Shown: positions 9,631 to 20,949, counted from the stretch's first letter. The stretch: 64,000 nt of DNA from Cyanobium sp. (GCA_014191755.1 BJHE01000003.1:49937-113936), one strand, 5' to 3'. Numbers and translations: made by a program. Notes: a model not told the origin generated them from the letters alone.

Positions 9631-10221
9631 GTGGTTGCTGCCGATCCCGCCTATGTGCAGCCGAGCGGCGCGGCAGGCGATCCGGTCGCTCCGGTTGTGG
9701 CCGTGATCATGGGCAGCGATTCCGATCTGCCCACGATGCAGCCGGCCGTGGCGCTGCTGGAGCGCTTCGGAGTGAAGGCGGAGGTGCGGGTGCTCTCGGC
9801 CCACCGCACCCCCCTCGAGATGGTGGACTTCGCCCGCGCCGCCGCCGGCCGCGGCCTGAAGGTGATCATCGCCGGCGCCGGCGGGGCGGCCCACCTGCCG
9901 GGCATGGTTGCCTCGCTCACCACCCTGCCGGTGATCGGCGTGCCGGTGCAGAGCCGGGCCCTTTCGGGGGTGGATTCGCTCCATTCGATCGTGCAGATGC
10001 CCGGCGGCATCCCGGTGGCCACGGTGGCGATCGGCGGCGGCCTCAACGCCGGCCTGCTGGCGGTGCGCATCCTGGCCATCGCCGATCCGGCCCTGGCCGA
10101 TCGCTTGGCTGCCTACGCTCGCGAGCTTCACGATCAGGTGGTGGCCAAGGACCAGCGGCTCCAGGAGCTGGGCAGCGCCGCTTGTCTGGAGGGAATGGGG
10201 GGGGTGAACTGGGGTCGCTGA
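9631..10221 (+). CDS. purE: 5-(carboxyamino)imidazole ribonucleotide mutase
   Basis: [26 protein letters not shown]...VLSAHRTP...[15 protein letters not shown]...[33 protein letters not shown]. Confidence 0.95.
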   Translation: MVAADPAYVQPSGAAGDPVAPVVAVIMGSDSDLPTMQPAVALLERFGVKAEVRVLSAHRTPLEMVDFARAAAGRGLKVIIAGAGGAAHLPGMVASLTTLPVIGVPVQSRALSGVDSLHSIVQMPGGIPVATVAIGGGLNAGLLAVRILAIADPALADRLAAYARELHDQVVAKDQRLQELGSAACLEGMGGVNWGR

Positions 10222-10234
10222 TCTGGGAGAAACA

Positions 10235-10267
10235 CCACGCAGGGCGCCGGGGCGCCTGGCCGCGTGG
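10235..10267. other. GC-rich hairpin just 3' of purE
   Basis: ccacgc-agggcgcc-gg-ggcgcct-ggcc-gcgtgg; no T-tract follows. Confidence 0.4.
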
Positions 10268-10431
10268 GTGGACCCCAGCGGCAATCCTGTGTTGGCACAG
10301 CCTTGGCCCGGGTCGATCGCGGGTATCAGGTCGATCGGGTTGCCGGATCCAACGGCGTGCTGCCCGGCCCCGGGATCCGTCAAGCTGGCTCCACGATCCC
10401 CGGCGCGGTTGGATTCCGCCGCCCCCACCCC

Positions 10432-11526
10432 ATGCTTGAGCGGCTGGTGCTGCCCCCCTGGCTGCGGTTCGGCCTGGCCCTGCCGCTGTTGGTGCTGAAC
10501 CTGTGGGTGCTGCGCCAGCTGCTGGTGCCCCTGGCGCCGTTCCCGGCTCTGTTCCTAGCCGCCGCCCTGCTGGCCTTTCTGCTGGATCTGCCCACCCGCT
10601 GGCTGGTGGAGCAGCGGCTGCCCCGCCCGCTGGCGCTGCTGCTGGTGCTGGGCCTGGCCCTGGGAGGGGTGGTGCTGGCGGCGCTGTGGCTGCTGCCGCG
10701 CCTGGTCACCCAGCTCGATGAGTTGATCACCGCATTGCCCGGCTGGCTGGCCCAGGGGGAAACCCTGCTCGGCCAGCTGCAGGACTGGGCCGTGGCCAAG
10801 GGCTTGCCCACCGACTTCGGCAACCTCAGCAGCGAGGTGATCACCCGCACCAGCAAGCTGGCCAGCCAGCTCAGCCAGCAGCTGCTGAGTCTGCTCGGGG
10901 CCACGGTGGGCCTCACGGTGAACACGGTGATCGTGCTGGTGCTCACCGTGTTTCTGCTGATCGGCGGGGAGCGGATCGCCCAAGGGCTAGCCGAATGGCT
11001 GCCGCCGGGAATTCGAAGTCTGGTCACCAGCACGCTGTTCCGCACCTTCCGGGGCTACTTCGGCGGCCAGGTGGTGCTGGCCCTGATCCTCTCCAGCCTG
11101 CAGATGCTGGTGTTCACGCTGCTGGGCATTCCCTACGGCGTGCTGTTTGCGGTGGCGATCGGCTTCACCACCCTGATTCCCTACGCCAGTGCCCTCACGA
11201 TCGTGCTGGTGAGTCTGCTGCTGGCTCTGCAGGAACCGCGTCAGGGCCTTGAGGTACTGGCCGCGGCGATCACGGTGGGCCAGGTGGTGGATCAGGTGAT
11301 CCAGCCCCGCCTGATGGGCAAAATCGTGGGGCTGCAGCCCGCCTGGCTGCTGATCAGCCTGCCGATCGGTTCCCGCCTTGGCAGCCTGCTGGGGCTGGGC
11401 GAACTGCTGGGTCTGTTGCTAGCGGTGCCGCTGGCGAGTTGCGGCAAAACCTTTCTGGATGCCTGGGCGGTGCGGTTGCGCGCAGGGGAGGTGGCGTTGG
11501 CGACGGCGGAGGGGATTCGGGAATGA
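10432..11526 (+). CDS. AI-2E family transporter (PerM-like membrane protein)
   Basis: Multi-TM protein starting MLERLVLPPW; ILSSLQMLVFTLLGIPYGVLFAVAIGFTTLIPY...VGQVVDQVIQPRLMG typical of the AI-2E transporter family. Confidence 0.85.
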   Translation: MLERLVLPPWLRFGLALPLLVLNLWVLRQLLVPLAPFPALFLAAALLAFLLDLPTRWLVEQRLPRPLALLLVLGLALGGVVLAALWLLPRLVTQLDELITALPGWLAQGETLLGQLQDWAVAKGLPTDFGNLSSEVITRTSKLASQLSQQLLSLLGATVGLTVNTVIVLVLTVFLLIGGERIAQGLAEWLPPGIRSLVTSTLFRTFRGYFGGQVVLALILSSLQMLVFTLLGIPYGVLFAVAIGFTTLIPYASALTIVLVSLLLALQEPRQGLEVLAAAITVGQVVDQVIQPRLMGKIVGLQPAWLLISLPIGSRLGSLLGLGELLGLLLAVPLASCGKTFLDAWAVRLRAGEVALATAEGIRE

Positions 11527-11567
11527 TTGGGGGGCAACAACCCAGCGGCTGCAACCGGCTTGCTTGC

Positions 11568-12236
11568 TCAGGGCGCTGGCCGTTCCAGCGTCAGGAATGG
11601 ATTGCTTGGTTCAAACCTCGACCAGGCATAGCCCTGGCGCTTCAGCAACCCCCGAATGCTGGCCATGCTGGCGTCATCCAGCTGGGGCGAGCGGGCCAGC
11701 ACCCAGCCGTAGCGGCGGTCCGGCGAGCCCACCACCGCCCAGCGGTAGTCGTCGTCGAGGCCGATCACCCAGTAGTCACCCCAGAACGGTCGCCAGCCCA
11801 GGAAGCTCACAAAGCTCACCTTGAGCTTGGCTCGGGACATCGGATCCACCACCTTCGCCACGCCGGTGGCCTGATCCACGTTGCCGCTGCGTTTGATGCA
11901 CTGATTCAGCACGCTCAGGCGTCCATCCGGTCGTAGGCCGTACAGAGCCACGGTGTGACGGGCGCATTGGCGTTGGAAGCGGTTGGGGATCCTGGCAATC
12001 TCATACCAGCCGCCGACATAGCGGTTCAGTTCCACTGAGGGCACCGGGATCACCGCCGGCTGGACCCCCGCCGCCCGATCAGAGGCCGGCGGGGTGAGTT
12101 CGGGCCCAACGGCCCCGACGGGGGCTGTAACCGGATCGCCGAGCGCCGACGCCTGGTGGGGAGCCGCCAAGGTCAGGGCAAGGGCGGCCAGCAAGGGCAG
12201 GGGCGCAACGGGGAGCAGCCGGTTCAGCAGGGCCAT
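11568..12236 (-). CDS. lipocalin family protein (Blc-like) with signal-like N-terminus
   Basis: VELNRYVGGWYEIARIPNRFQRQC...LNQCIKRSG...YWVIGLDDDYRWAVVGSPDRRYGWVLARSP. Confidence 0.88.
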   Translation of the reverse strand: MALLNRLLPVAPLPLLAALALTLAAPHQASALGDPVTAPVGAVGPELTPPASDRAAGVQPAVIPVPSVELNRYVGGWYEIARIPNRFQRQCARHTVALYGLRPDGRLSVLNQCIKRSGNVDQATGVAKVVDPMSRAKLKVSFVSFLGWRPFWGDYWVIGLDDDYRWAVVGSPDRRYGWVLARSPQLDDASMASIRGLLKRQGYAWSRFEPSNPFLTLERPAP

Positions 12237-12534
12237 GCCCTGATCCTTGCAGGCCCGCTCAGCGCCCCAGGCGACGACGCAGCCGCCCTGACCAACCCAG
12301 GGCTGACAGCGCACCCAGTAGGGGCAGTGGGCCAGGGGTGGGCGCAGTGGGCGGGGTGTATCCGCCCAGATCCGCTGCCGAGGCCTTGTAGGCCTGCAGA
12401 AGGCTGGGGATCAACTCAATACGAGGTGGGTAGGTCGCCACGGTTTGTGGTGCCGGTGTTGCCGTTGGCGGCGATGGCAGGCTCTCTTCGCTGTTCCAGG
12501 GCGGCCCTGCTTCCCCGTGTCGGGTCCGGTTTTC

Positions 12535-13332
12535 TCACCCCTCCCCTGCCGCTGGCACCACCCCCTGGCTCTCCAGGTAGGTCAGCACCTGGGCCACCGA
12601 CTCCTCCAGGCTCTGGCTGCCGGTGTCGATCCGCAGCTCGGGGGCTTCGGGCTCCTCGTAGGGACTGGAGATGCCGGTGAACTCCTTGATTTGGCCGGCG
12701 CGGGCCTTCGCATAGAGGCCCTTGGTGTCGCGCTGTTCGCACACCCCCAGATCGGCGGCGCAGTGGATCTCGAAGAAATCGCCGCCCTCCACCAGGGCGC
12801 GGGCCCGGCGGCGGTCGGCGCGGAACGGGGACACGAAGGCGGTGAGCACCACCACGCCGGCATCGAGGAAGAGCTTGGCCACCTCGCCGATGCGGCGGAT
12901 GTTCTCTTCCCGGTCGGCATCGGAAAAGCCCAGGTCGGCGCAGAGGCCGTGACGCACATTGTCACCATCAAGCACGTAGCAGGCCAGCCCCTGCTCAAAC
13001 AGGGCCGAGTTCACCGCATTGGCGAGGGTGCTCTTGCCGGCGCCGCTCAGGCCCGTGAACCAGAGGATGGCGCTGCGGTGGCCCCGCTGGTGGGCCCGGG
13101 CCGCCCGGGTCACGGTGGAGTGGTGCCACACGATGTTGGTGGCGATCCCAGGCTGCGTGGCGCCTCCAGGTCTGGCCATCGTGCCGTCGTCAGTGTTGGA
13201 AGGGGCGGCGGTCATGGCGGCAGGAACGGAGGAGGTGGGGGGCTGAACAGCCGGAGCGGCACTTGGCCGCGTCCACACCATTCTCAGCAACGGCAGACCA
13301 TGGCTCAGCAACGGCAGACCATGTCTCAGCAA
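12535..13332 (-). CDS. cysC: adenylylsulfate kinase (true start probably internal, downstream of the repeat-encoded N-terminus)
   Basis: [20 protein letters not shown] (Walker A), [49 protein letters not shown]. Confidence 0.93.
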   Translation of the reverse strand: MLRHGLPLLSHGLPLLRMVWTRPSAAPAVQPPTSSVPAAMTAAPSNTDDGTMARPGGATQPGIATNIVWHHSTVTRAARAHQRGHRSAILWFTGLSGAGKSTLANAVNSALFEQGLACYVLDGDNVRHGLCADLGFSDADREENIRRIGEVAKLFLDAGVVVLTAFVSPFRADRRRARALVEGGDFFEIHCAADLGVCEQRDTKGLYAKARAGQIKEFTGISSPYEEPEAPELRIDTGSQSLEESVAQVLTYLESQGVVPAAGEG

Positions 13333-13345
13333 CGCCAGACCAGGA
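13283..13345. repeat. 21-bp tandem repeat, 3 copies, at the 5' end of the cysC ORF
   Basis: ctcagcaacggcagaccatgg / ctcagcaacggcagaccatgt / ctcagcaacgccagaccagga. Confidence 0.85.
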
Positions 13346-13447
13346 TCCCGCTTTTGATCAGGTCACCCTCGGCGTTGAGGGCGGCTCCCAGATGGCTCGC
13401 AGGCGCCGTCGCTGTTGCCGAGCCTGCGGCATCGGTCAGGCTCTCCT

Positions 13448-14611
13448 TCAGGCCGCCACGGCCTCCACCACGCTCACCGGCGAGGGGGTGGGCACGATCC
13501 TCTGCAGGCTCAGCCCCGCTTTGCCGAGCAGGCTGGCGTACTCCGAGGGCGTCCGTTCCCGGCCTCCCTCGGTCATCACCAGCATGTTGAGGTCGAGCAA
13601 CTTGCCGGGGAACGGCGCGTTGCCTGGCGGAATCACCTGCTCCACCAGCAGCACCCGGGCGCCGGGGGCCATGACGGCGCGGATCTGGCCCAGGATCCGC
13701 AGGCAGGCGTCATCGCCCCAGTCGTGGAGGATGTGCTTGAGCAGGTAGGCATCGGCGCCGGCGGGCACGGCGGTGAAGAAGTCACCGCCCTGAATGCTCA
13801 GCCTTCCCGTCAGCTCCGGCGGCACCGCCACCGGAGCCACCACCTGGGGCTGATCGAACCCGGTGCCGCGCAGGCCGGGGTAGGCCGCCAGCACCTTCTG
13901 CAGCAGCAGACCACGGCCGCCACCCACATCCACCAGGTGGGAGATGCCGCTGAAGTCGTAGGCGGCGAGCAGGGCGTCGATCTGGGCGCGGGAGTGGTCG
14001 CCCATGGCCGCATCGAAGATGGCGCCGCGGCGCGGATTTTGCTGGTACCACTCAAACACCGACATCCCGTAGCGGTGGCGGAAGGCGCTTTCGCCGGTGC
14101 GCACGCTGTGCAGCAGGTCGGCCCAGCCGAGGTAGTGCTCATCGCCCATCAATCGGCCCACCATTCGCATCGAGTGGGGATGATCGCTGCGCAGCAGATC
14201 CGCCAGCGGCGTGAGCGCGAAATAACGCGGCGCCGTTTCCTGGAAGATGCCCAGGCTGGCCAGGCCCCGCAGCAGCCGGAACAGGCCATCGGCCCCGGCG
14301 CCGCAGGCCTCCGCCAGCTCCTCCACCGGACGCTCTCCGGCTGCCAGCTGGTCGGCCACGCCGAGCTCGGCGGCCACGTGGATCATCTGGGTCACCCAGG
14401 CGCCGCTGGCCAGCTGCATCAGTTGGTCGGAGGGGGAGAGGGCCGGGGGGCCGCCCTGGGCCTTGCCCGCCTGAAGGGGCTGGCCTTGCTCGACCGGCGG
14501 GCTGAGGGTTGCGGCGGGCGGACGGGGGGATTCGGCGGGCGCCATTGGGGTGGTAGGGAGCTGCCTCCGCTTTAGCGCCGGGTGGGGTGTTGGATCATCG
14601 ACCTCCGTCAT
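13448..14611 (-). CDS. COMT/CrtF-type SAM-dependent O-methyltransferase
   Basis: N-terminal dimerisation-like helices, HLVDVGGGRGLLLQKVLAAYPGLRGTGFD, KHILHDWGDDACLRIL. Confidence 0.85.
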   Translation of the reverse strand: MTEVDDPTPHPALKRRQLPTTPMAPAESPRPPAATLSPPVEQGQPLQAGKAQGGPPALSPSDQLMQLASGAWVTQMIHVAAELGVADQLAAGERPVEELAEACGAGADGLFRLLRGLASLGIFQETAPRYFALTPLADLLRSDHPHSMRMVGRLMGDEHYLGWADLLHSVRTGESAFRHRYGMSVFEWYQQNPRRGAIFDAAMGDHSRAQIDALLAAYDFSGISHLVDVGGGRGLLLQKVLAAYPGLRGTGFDQPQVVAPVAVPPELTGRLSIQGGDFFTAVPAGADAYLLKHILHDWGDDACLRILGQIRAVMAPGARVLLVEQVIPPGNAPFPGKLLDLNMLVMTEGGRERTPSEYASLLGKAGLSLQRIVPTPSPVSVVEAVAA

Positions 14612-14943
14612 GGCAGCGAGGCTGACAGCAGAGTGCAGGCCCTTGCAGCCAGCCCTTGGAGTGAACTAAGGCTCAGGTTCCGAGATCTGCGACCGCTTGA
14701 TCACATCGGCCTTGCGGCGGGCCGACGGACTGCTGGAGCGAATGCGGCGCAAGTATTCGTTCATCGATGGCCCCATCATCATGGCGGGCCTCCGGGAGAC
14801 TATGAGGTACATCGAAAATTCGAGTTCCAGCGGGATGCAGCAATTGAGGCTCATTCCCGCATCAGCCCTGGCTTGGGAAATAAGTCTTTCGATAGCTGTT
14901 TTTCGAGGTGCCCTATGCGATGATAGCGATGCTACATTTTACT

Positions 14944-15822
14944 ATGCTTGTGTCGAGTTCTGCCTGGTATTACGAACTACTGGCTTGTCCTGACTGTACT
15001 CAAGACGTTGCTTTATCTGATGGCGTCTTGCGCTGTCTGTCCTGCGGTTATTCTGCACCTTTAGGGGATCTTCGGTCTCACGATCCGCAGCCCTTCGTCA
15101 CCACCATGCGACGGGATCTTCACTTCGACCCGATCAAGACCCTGGCCGCCCTGGAGACCTCTGCTCCCGCCTCCACCTACCAGGGGCCCCGCGCCATCAG
15201 GGATTCCAAGTCGCTTATGTCGGGAATCATGCAGTGGTTTGATAAACCCTGCCGTGTCCTTGATCTTGGCTGCGGTCCGAAGGACCAGAAACTCCCGGTG
15301 GAATTCCTATGCCACTCCTATGTGGGAGTCGACTACGACTCCACCAAAGCGGACCTACTGGCGGATGGGCACGCCCTCCCCTTCCGGTCGGAGTCCATAG
15401 ATTGTGTGCTTTCCTATGCCGTTCTAGAGCATCTGCACAATCCCTATATCGCAATCAGCGAAATCGAAAGGGTGCTCAGGCCCGGAGGCCTCTATGTCGG
15501 GACCGTCTCCCAAGGGGAGCCATTCCATCATTCCTATTTTCATCACACGGCCTGGGCACTTCTCTCCTTGTTAGATTCGCGTCCTTCGCTGCGTCCGGTG
15601 AGGATGTGGCCCTCGGGTGACACCCTGGGGTCGCTGGGACGCATGGGGAGCTATTCGAAGCCCGTCCGCAAGTCCCTGGCTCTGCTGGATGCCTTCAACA
15701 TTGCAACACCCTGGCTTACACCCCGAATGGCCCGACTGCCGGCCAAGGATCTCCAGATCGATGCGATCCACCGCGCTGGCTCCATCGCTTTTTTGGTTGA
15801 AAAGGTTGCCTCCTGCGCCTGA
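14944..15822 (+). CDS. class I SAM methyltransferase with N-terminal Cys4 (Trm112-like) motif
   Basis: LLACPDCTQDVALSDGVLRCLSCG; VLDLGCGPKDQKLPVEFLCHSYVGVDYD; DCVLSYAVLEHLHNPYIAISEIERVLRPGG. Confidence 0.8.
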   Translation: MLVSSSAWYYELLACPDCTQDVALSDGVLRCLSCGYSAPLGDLRSHDPQPFVTTMRRDLHFDPIKTLAALETSAPASTYQGPRAIRDSKSLMSGIMQWFDKPCRVLDLGCGPKDQKLPVEFLCHSYVGVDYDSTKADLLADGHALPFRSESIDCVLSYAVLEHLHNPYIAISEIERVLRPGGLYVGTVSQGEPFHHSYFHHTAWALLSLLDSRPSLRPVRMWPSGDTLGSLGRMGSYSKPVRKSLALLDAFNIATPWLTPRMARLPAKDLQIDAIHRAGSIAFLVEKVASCA

Positions 15823-15923
15823 TCTCGGGCCAGCTTGGCCAAGGGCAACCGGCTCGCCCAGGGCACTCACTCCTGGTGGGCATCGAACATCGCCCGCGGG
15901 TCAGGACATGAATCAGCCCCCCT

Positions 15924-16268
15924 TCAACCCCCCGCCTGCTTCGGCCGGAAGCCCTCCTTCTCCAGCGCCGCCAGGGCCGACGCCACCTGATCGCCCTGCA
16001 GTTCGATCACGCCGTCCTTGAGGGTGCCGCCAGTGCCGGAGGTGGCCTTGAGAGTCTTGAGCAGGGCGCGGGCCTCAGTTTCGGGGATGTCCAGACCAGT
16101 GATCGCGGTCACGAGCTTGCCGCCCTTGCCGGCCTTGGTGCGCTGCACCCGCACCTTCTGCTGGGCCTTGGGAGTGGTGGCCCCCCCGGCAGCCGCCGAG
16201 CCGGCACTGGGCCGGGCCGTGTTCGCAGCGCTGCCGCTGAACTCCTGCCAGCCGCCTTTCTTCGCCAT
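15924..16268 (-). CDS. SUI1/eIF1-like translation factor (YciH family)
   Basis: VRVQRTKAGKGGKLVTAITGLDIPETEARALLKTLKATSGTGGTLKDGVIELQGDQ. Confidence 0.88.
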   Translation of the reverse strand: MAKKGGWQEFSGSAANTARPSAGSAAAGGATTPKAQQKVRVQRTKAGKGGKLVTAITGLDIPETEARALLKTLKATSGTGGTLKDGVIELQGDQVASALAALEKEGFRPKQAGG

Positions 16269-16322
16269 GCCGCATCCTGAGCCGCTGGTGCCGATTCTGG
16301 TTGGCGCCGCACCGGCCTGGCC

Positions 16323-16592
16323 CTACTGCTGCACCGGCAGCGGCACGGGGCCGGTGGTGCAGGTGCCGGTGCGCAACGAACAGCGCCCGGCGGCCTCGGC
16401 GGCGGCCTGCTCCGCTTCAAGTCGCTCCAGCCCTTCCCGCACCCAGAGCTTGCAGGCTTCCGTCGCATCCAATCCGGCGCTGCCGGCAGCCTGGGCCAGC
16501 CGCTGCTGCAGGTCGAGATCCAGCCATTCCAGGTTCGCCGGGGCCGTACGGGCCGGGGAGGTGGCGAGGGAAAGAGCGGGGGATGCCGTCAT
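16323..16592 (-). CDS. hypothetical protein
   Basis: 89-aa ORF MTASPALSLATSPARTAPANLEWLDLDLQQRLAQAAG..., plausible start and composition, no recognised domain. Confidence 0.5.
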   Translation of the reverse strand: MTASPALSLATSPARTAPANLEWLDLDLQQRLAQAAGSAGLDATEACKLWVREGLERLEAEQAAAEAAGRCSLRTGTCTTGPVPLPVQQ

Positions 16593-16762
16593 GGCCGGGC
16601 GTGGGGAAGACCAAATTCATTGTGTGCCTTCAGCCTTTCGCCCGGCAGTTCATGGTGATCCAGGCGCCCGGAGTGGGCCCAGCACCATGAAGCCGCTCTC
16701 TTACGGTTCGCAGCGCTGATGCCGCTCCTCCCCCAGCTGCTCCGCCCCGAGCAACTCCAGGC

Positions 16763-16912
16763 CTGGCGCGCCTCGCCTTGATCTGTGATCCGGCCCACCA
16801 CAACATCTGACCCACCCTGCTGCTCGAAATCCACGAGCCCAGTAACCGGGTGACGCCCCACCGCCACGTTCATGCCGTGGAGATGTTGTTCGTGCTGCGT
16901 GGCCGGGTCTGG
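16763..16912 (+). pseudogene. degenerate cupin-like fragment
   Basis: Frame reads LARLALICDPAHHNI*PTLLLEIHEPSNRVTPHRHVHAVEMLFVLRGRV with an internal stop; His-rich cupin-type motif. Confidence 0.5.
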
Positions 16913-17244
16913 AAGAAAAAACCAGGCCAATCGGCCTCAATTCGGCTCCAAAATTACCCATTTCGAACCGAGATGTTTGCGACGCGCGCCAGTGCAGAGG
17001 GCGCTGGCTTTTGTGGGGCAGCCGGCGGTGTCTTTGCAACGCCTGGTGCAACAGCTGGTGCAACAGCTCCCTTCCCCGCAACCTCTGCAGCTTCAAAATG
17101 ATCTGTAAGCGCATCGGGATGGCTCTGGGGGCACATTGTGCTTACGAGGCTCTTCACCCGGCATAGGCGCCGCTGACCACCGGCCTTTCCTGGCCTGCGG
17201 CCGCTTCGCCTCCACGACCCTCCTACCTAGGCTGGTTCTATTGC

Positions 17245-18525
<1,281 letters not shown>

Positions 18526-18537
18526 AGCCCAGTGTGC

Positions 18538-19845
18538 CTAAGTTGCTGTTGCTAGGGGTTTCTTTTGGTATCGAATCAGGGCCAAGCCTGCGAGGCAGAC
18601 CAGGGTGTACTTCGTGCCAAGTTGGCTTACGGGATTGGTTCGAATGTCAACCTGGTTGAAGTAGGGGCCGATCACTATGCTCAAGACCAAGAGAGCTGCT
18701 AAGCAGCCAAGTCTAATCTTGTCGTCCGAATTTAATGGCATGTAATTGCCTGGTTCTCTCGCTGGATCGTGAGTGCTAAACCTACACGCTGTGACACAAA
18801 GGCAGAGAATGATGTTGATTACTCCGTAACGTATCCAATCGTGGGTCACCAGGAAAAAGGGAAGTGAAATTGGCAGCCAAAGCCACCAGCTTCTAATGAA
18901 ATAGTTAGCTGCAGCTTTGTTGTAGGCTTGGATCCAGGCGGTGAAGCTGCAGGACAGGAACAGCGTCACCACGAGGGTCCTGTAGACCTCTGCGGCAACG
19001 CCAACCGGATTGGCGACATAACGTGCCATTTCCATATTTAGATTGCTAGAAAAGCTCACCTGCGAGGCGATACTGCCTCCGGATCTGTAGGCTAATTCCA
19101 GCTTGTTTAAGGGGTTGAATCCAAAGAGTCTGTTCGTAATCAGTGACTGGGATTCGATCTGATCTGCACTTGAAAACCCAAGGGTGAATGCCAGTGCCAG
19201 CGCCATGCCGCTCCACCAAATCCAACTCCTACGGCCAAGTAGAAGGTAGACGGGGAGCGCTAGGAGGAAGGCGCCTTCATGGATAAGGATGGACAGGCAG
19301 AAGGTGAGTGCAAGGCAGAAATCTCGTTTGTTGCCATTAAGACTGAAGAGTCGAATCACCATGATTGAGACGATCGTTAACAGCACTACAATATGCAATG
19401 GATCGCCCGCCGTTTCGCTGAGTGATTTCCCGAATGGCGTCAGCCAGATCAATGAGGTGAATATGGCGGCTTGTGCAAGGGATTTGCGCGATCCAATCTC
19501 CGTTAAGAGGGCGACAATGCCAAGGGAAATCAGGATTAAAAACAGGAATGAGAGAAGGTTCAGGCTGAGTAGATTAATGCGGCCACCAAAAAAATGGGTT
19601 GCCAGTTCTCCGAGTAGGCCGCGTTTGGTGAAGCCTGCTCCGTAGTTTTTCAGCCATTGGTTCACCCAGTATGGGTCCAGGCACATGGTGTAGGGCTCGG
19701 CCCACTCACGTGACTTAAGAAGGGCGATGCCGTTGAAGAGATAGTGGTAGATATTTTGAATACAGATTGTGCTGTTAAGCCAGTTTCTGGTTGCGAATGC
19801 AAAGGACGCTGCGATTAACGGCAGCAAAAGAAATAACAGCTGCAT
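18538..19845 (-). CDS. polytopic membrane protein, unknown function
   Basis: 435-aa ORF with many hydrophobic segments; lower GC than flanking genes. Confidence 0.7.
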   Translation of the reverse strand: MQLLFLLLPLIAASFAFATRNWLNSTICIQNIYHYLFNGIALLKSREWAEPYTMCLDPYWVNQWLKNYGAGFTKRGLLGELATHFFGGRINLLSLNLLSFLFLILISLGIVALLTEIGSRKSLAQAAIFTSLIWLTPFGKSLSETAGDPLHIVVLLTIVSIMVIRLFSLNGNKRDFCLALTFCLSILIHEGAFLLALPVYLLLGRRSWIWWSGMALALAFTLGFSSADQIESQSLITNRLFGFNPLNKLELAYRSGGSIASQVSFSSNLNMEMARYVANPVGVAAEVYRTLVVTLFLSCSFTAWIQAYNKAAANYFIRSWWLWLPISLPFFLVTHDWIRYGVINIILCLCVTACRFSTHDPAREPGNYMPLNSDDKIRLGCLAALLVLSIVIGPYFNQVDIRTNPVSQLGTKYTLVCLAGLALIRYQKKPLATAT

Positions 19846-20069
19846 TGCGACTTCTTTTGTGCTTGCGATGGTAAGTAGTCTGCTTTAGTGGGTTGCCCCC
19901 ATGCATGTTGGGTTACGAATATTCATCCGGATCTGCTTAGGTGAAGCCTTCTTGAGCAGGGGGCCTGCGCTTGGATCTGCCGGCGTATGGGGCCGCCTCA
20001 GCGCCATGGCCTTGCGGAGATCTCCCAGGGGCAGGGGATTCGGATTGCTTCAGGGGAGGGCATCAACCC

Positions 20070-20906
20070 CTAAAGCGGATCCTCCTCCCACTGAAACCGC
20101 GGCAGTTTGCTAAGGGTTTCCTGCATGTTGCGGGCCCAGATCTCCATCGAGCGGGTCACTTGGCTGTGCTCCTTTTCAAGCTTGAGGCGGCGGGAGACCC
20201 GCAGCTCATCGGTCGGAACCAGAGCGATCTCGAACGGTGGCCCCACGGTGAGATTGGAGCGGCGGGTCACGATCTGCGACACCAGGCAGAGGCGGGCCGC
20301 GTCTTCGAGCGAAAGGCGCGAATGCCCCACGTAATCAAGGGGAGGCTTGCCGTATTTGCTTTCGCCGATCTGCAGGAAGGGGGTTTCCGGCGTGGCCATG
20401 ATCGCGTTGCCTTGCGGATAGATCAGGTAGAGCCCGTGGGGCTGGCCGGCGATCTGGCCCCCCAGGATGAAGCTGGCTTCACCGCTGGCTCCGGCCTGCT
20501 TTAGGGGCGTGGAGAAGGCCCGCTGCACCGCCACGCTGAGCCGACCCACATAGTCAGCAGCTTCGAAGAGGTAGCGGGCTGTGAGGAGATCATGGCTCTC
20601 GTCTGAAGTGCCGGGGGGCTTGGATTCCGCCAAAGGGGGGGGAGCCCCAGGACCGTCGTTCACCGCGCTCACCATCGCGGCGGAAGCGGCGGCCTCGTCG
20701 AGCGCGAGATCCCGGCGTATCCGGTTAAGCACGGCCTGGGTGGTGCCTAGATTTCCTGCTGCCATCAGCACGAACAGCCGATCCGGCGCGGGCTGGAACA
20801 CATGCATCTTGCTGTAGCTGGAGATGTAATCCACCCCCGCATTGGTGCGCGAATCGGAGGCGAACACCAAGCCGCTCTCCAACAGGAAGCCCACGCAGTA
20901 GGTCAT
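20070..20906 (-). CDS. anbu: proteasome-type Ntn-hydrolase peptidase, Anbu-like
   Basis: MTYCVGFLLESGLVFASDSRTNAGVDYISSYSKMHVF with Thr at position 2, VLMAAGNLGTTQAVL; Anbu/HslV-like N-terminus. Confidence 0.87.
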   Translation of the reverse strand: MTYCVGFLLESGLVFASDSRTNAGVDYISSYSKMHVFQPAPDRLFVLMAAGNLGTTQAVLNRIRRDLALDEAAASAAMVSAVNDGPGAPPPLAESKPPGTSDESHDLLTARYLFEAADYVGRLSVAVQRAFSTPLKQAGASGEASFILGGQIAGQPHGLYLIYPQGNAIMATPETPFLQIGESKYGKPPLDYVGHSRLSLEDAARLCLVSQIVTRRSNLTVGPPFEIALVPTDELRVSRRLKLEKEHSQVTRSMEIWARNMQETLSKLPRFQWEEDPL

Positions 20907-20949
20907 GGTCGGACTCGGTACTCCTTCATGGTCTGATTCTTTCCCCGGA

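Noticed and set aside
8763-10439. 558-aa + strand ORF overlapping nagA and purE
   Set aside because: Spans two confident genes in other frames; Arg/Pro/Ser-rich low-complexity translation.
18771-18779. gagtgctaa, half of a CIRCE-like HrcA operator
   Set aside because: No matching TTAGCACTC arm at the required 9-bp spacing, and it lies inside the membrane-protein ORF.
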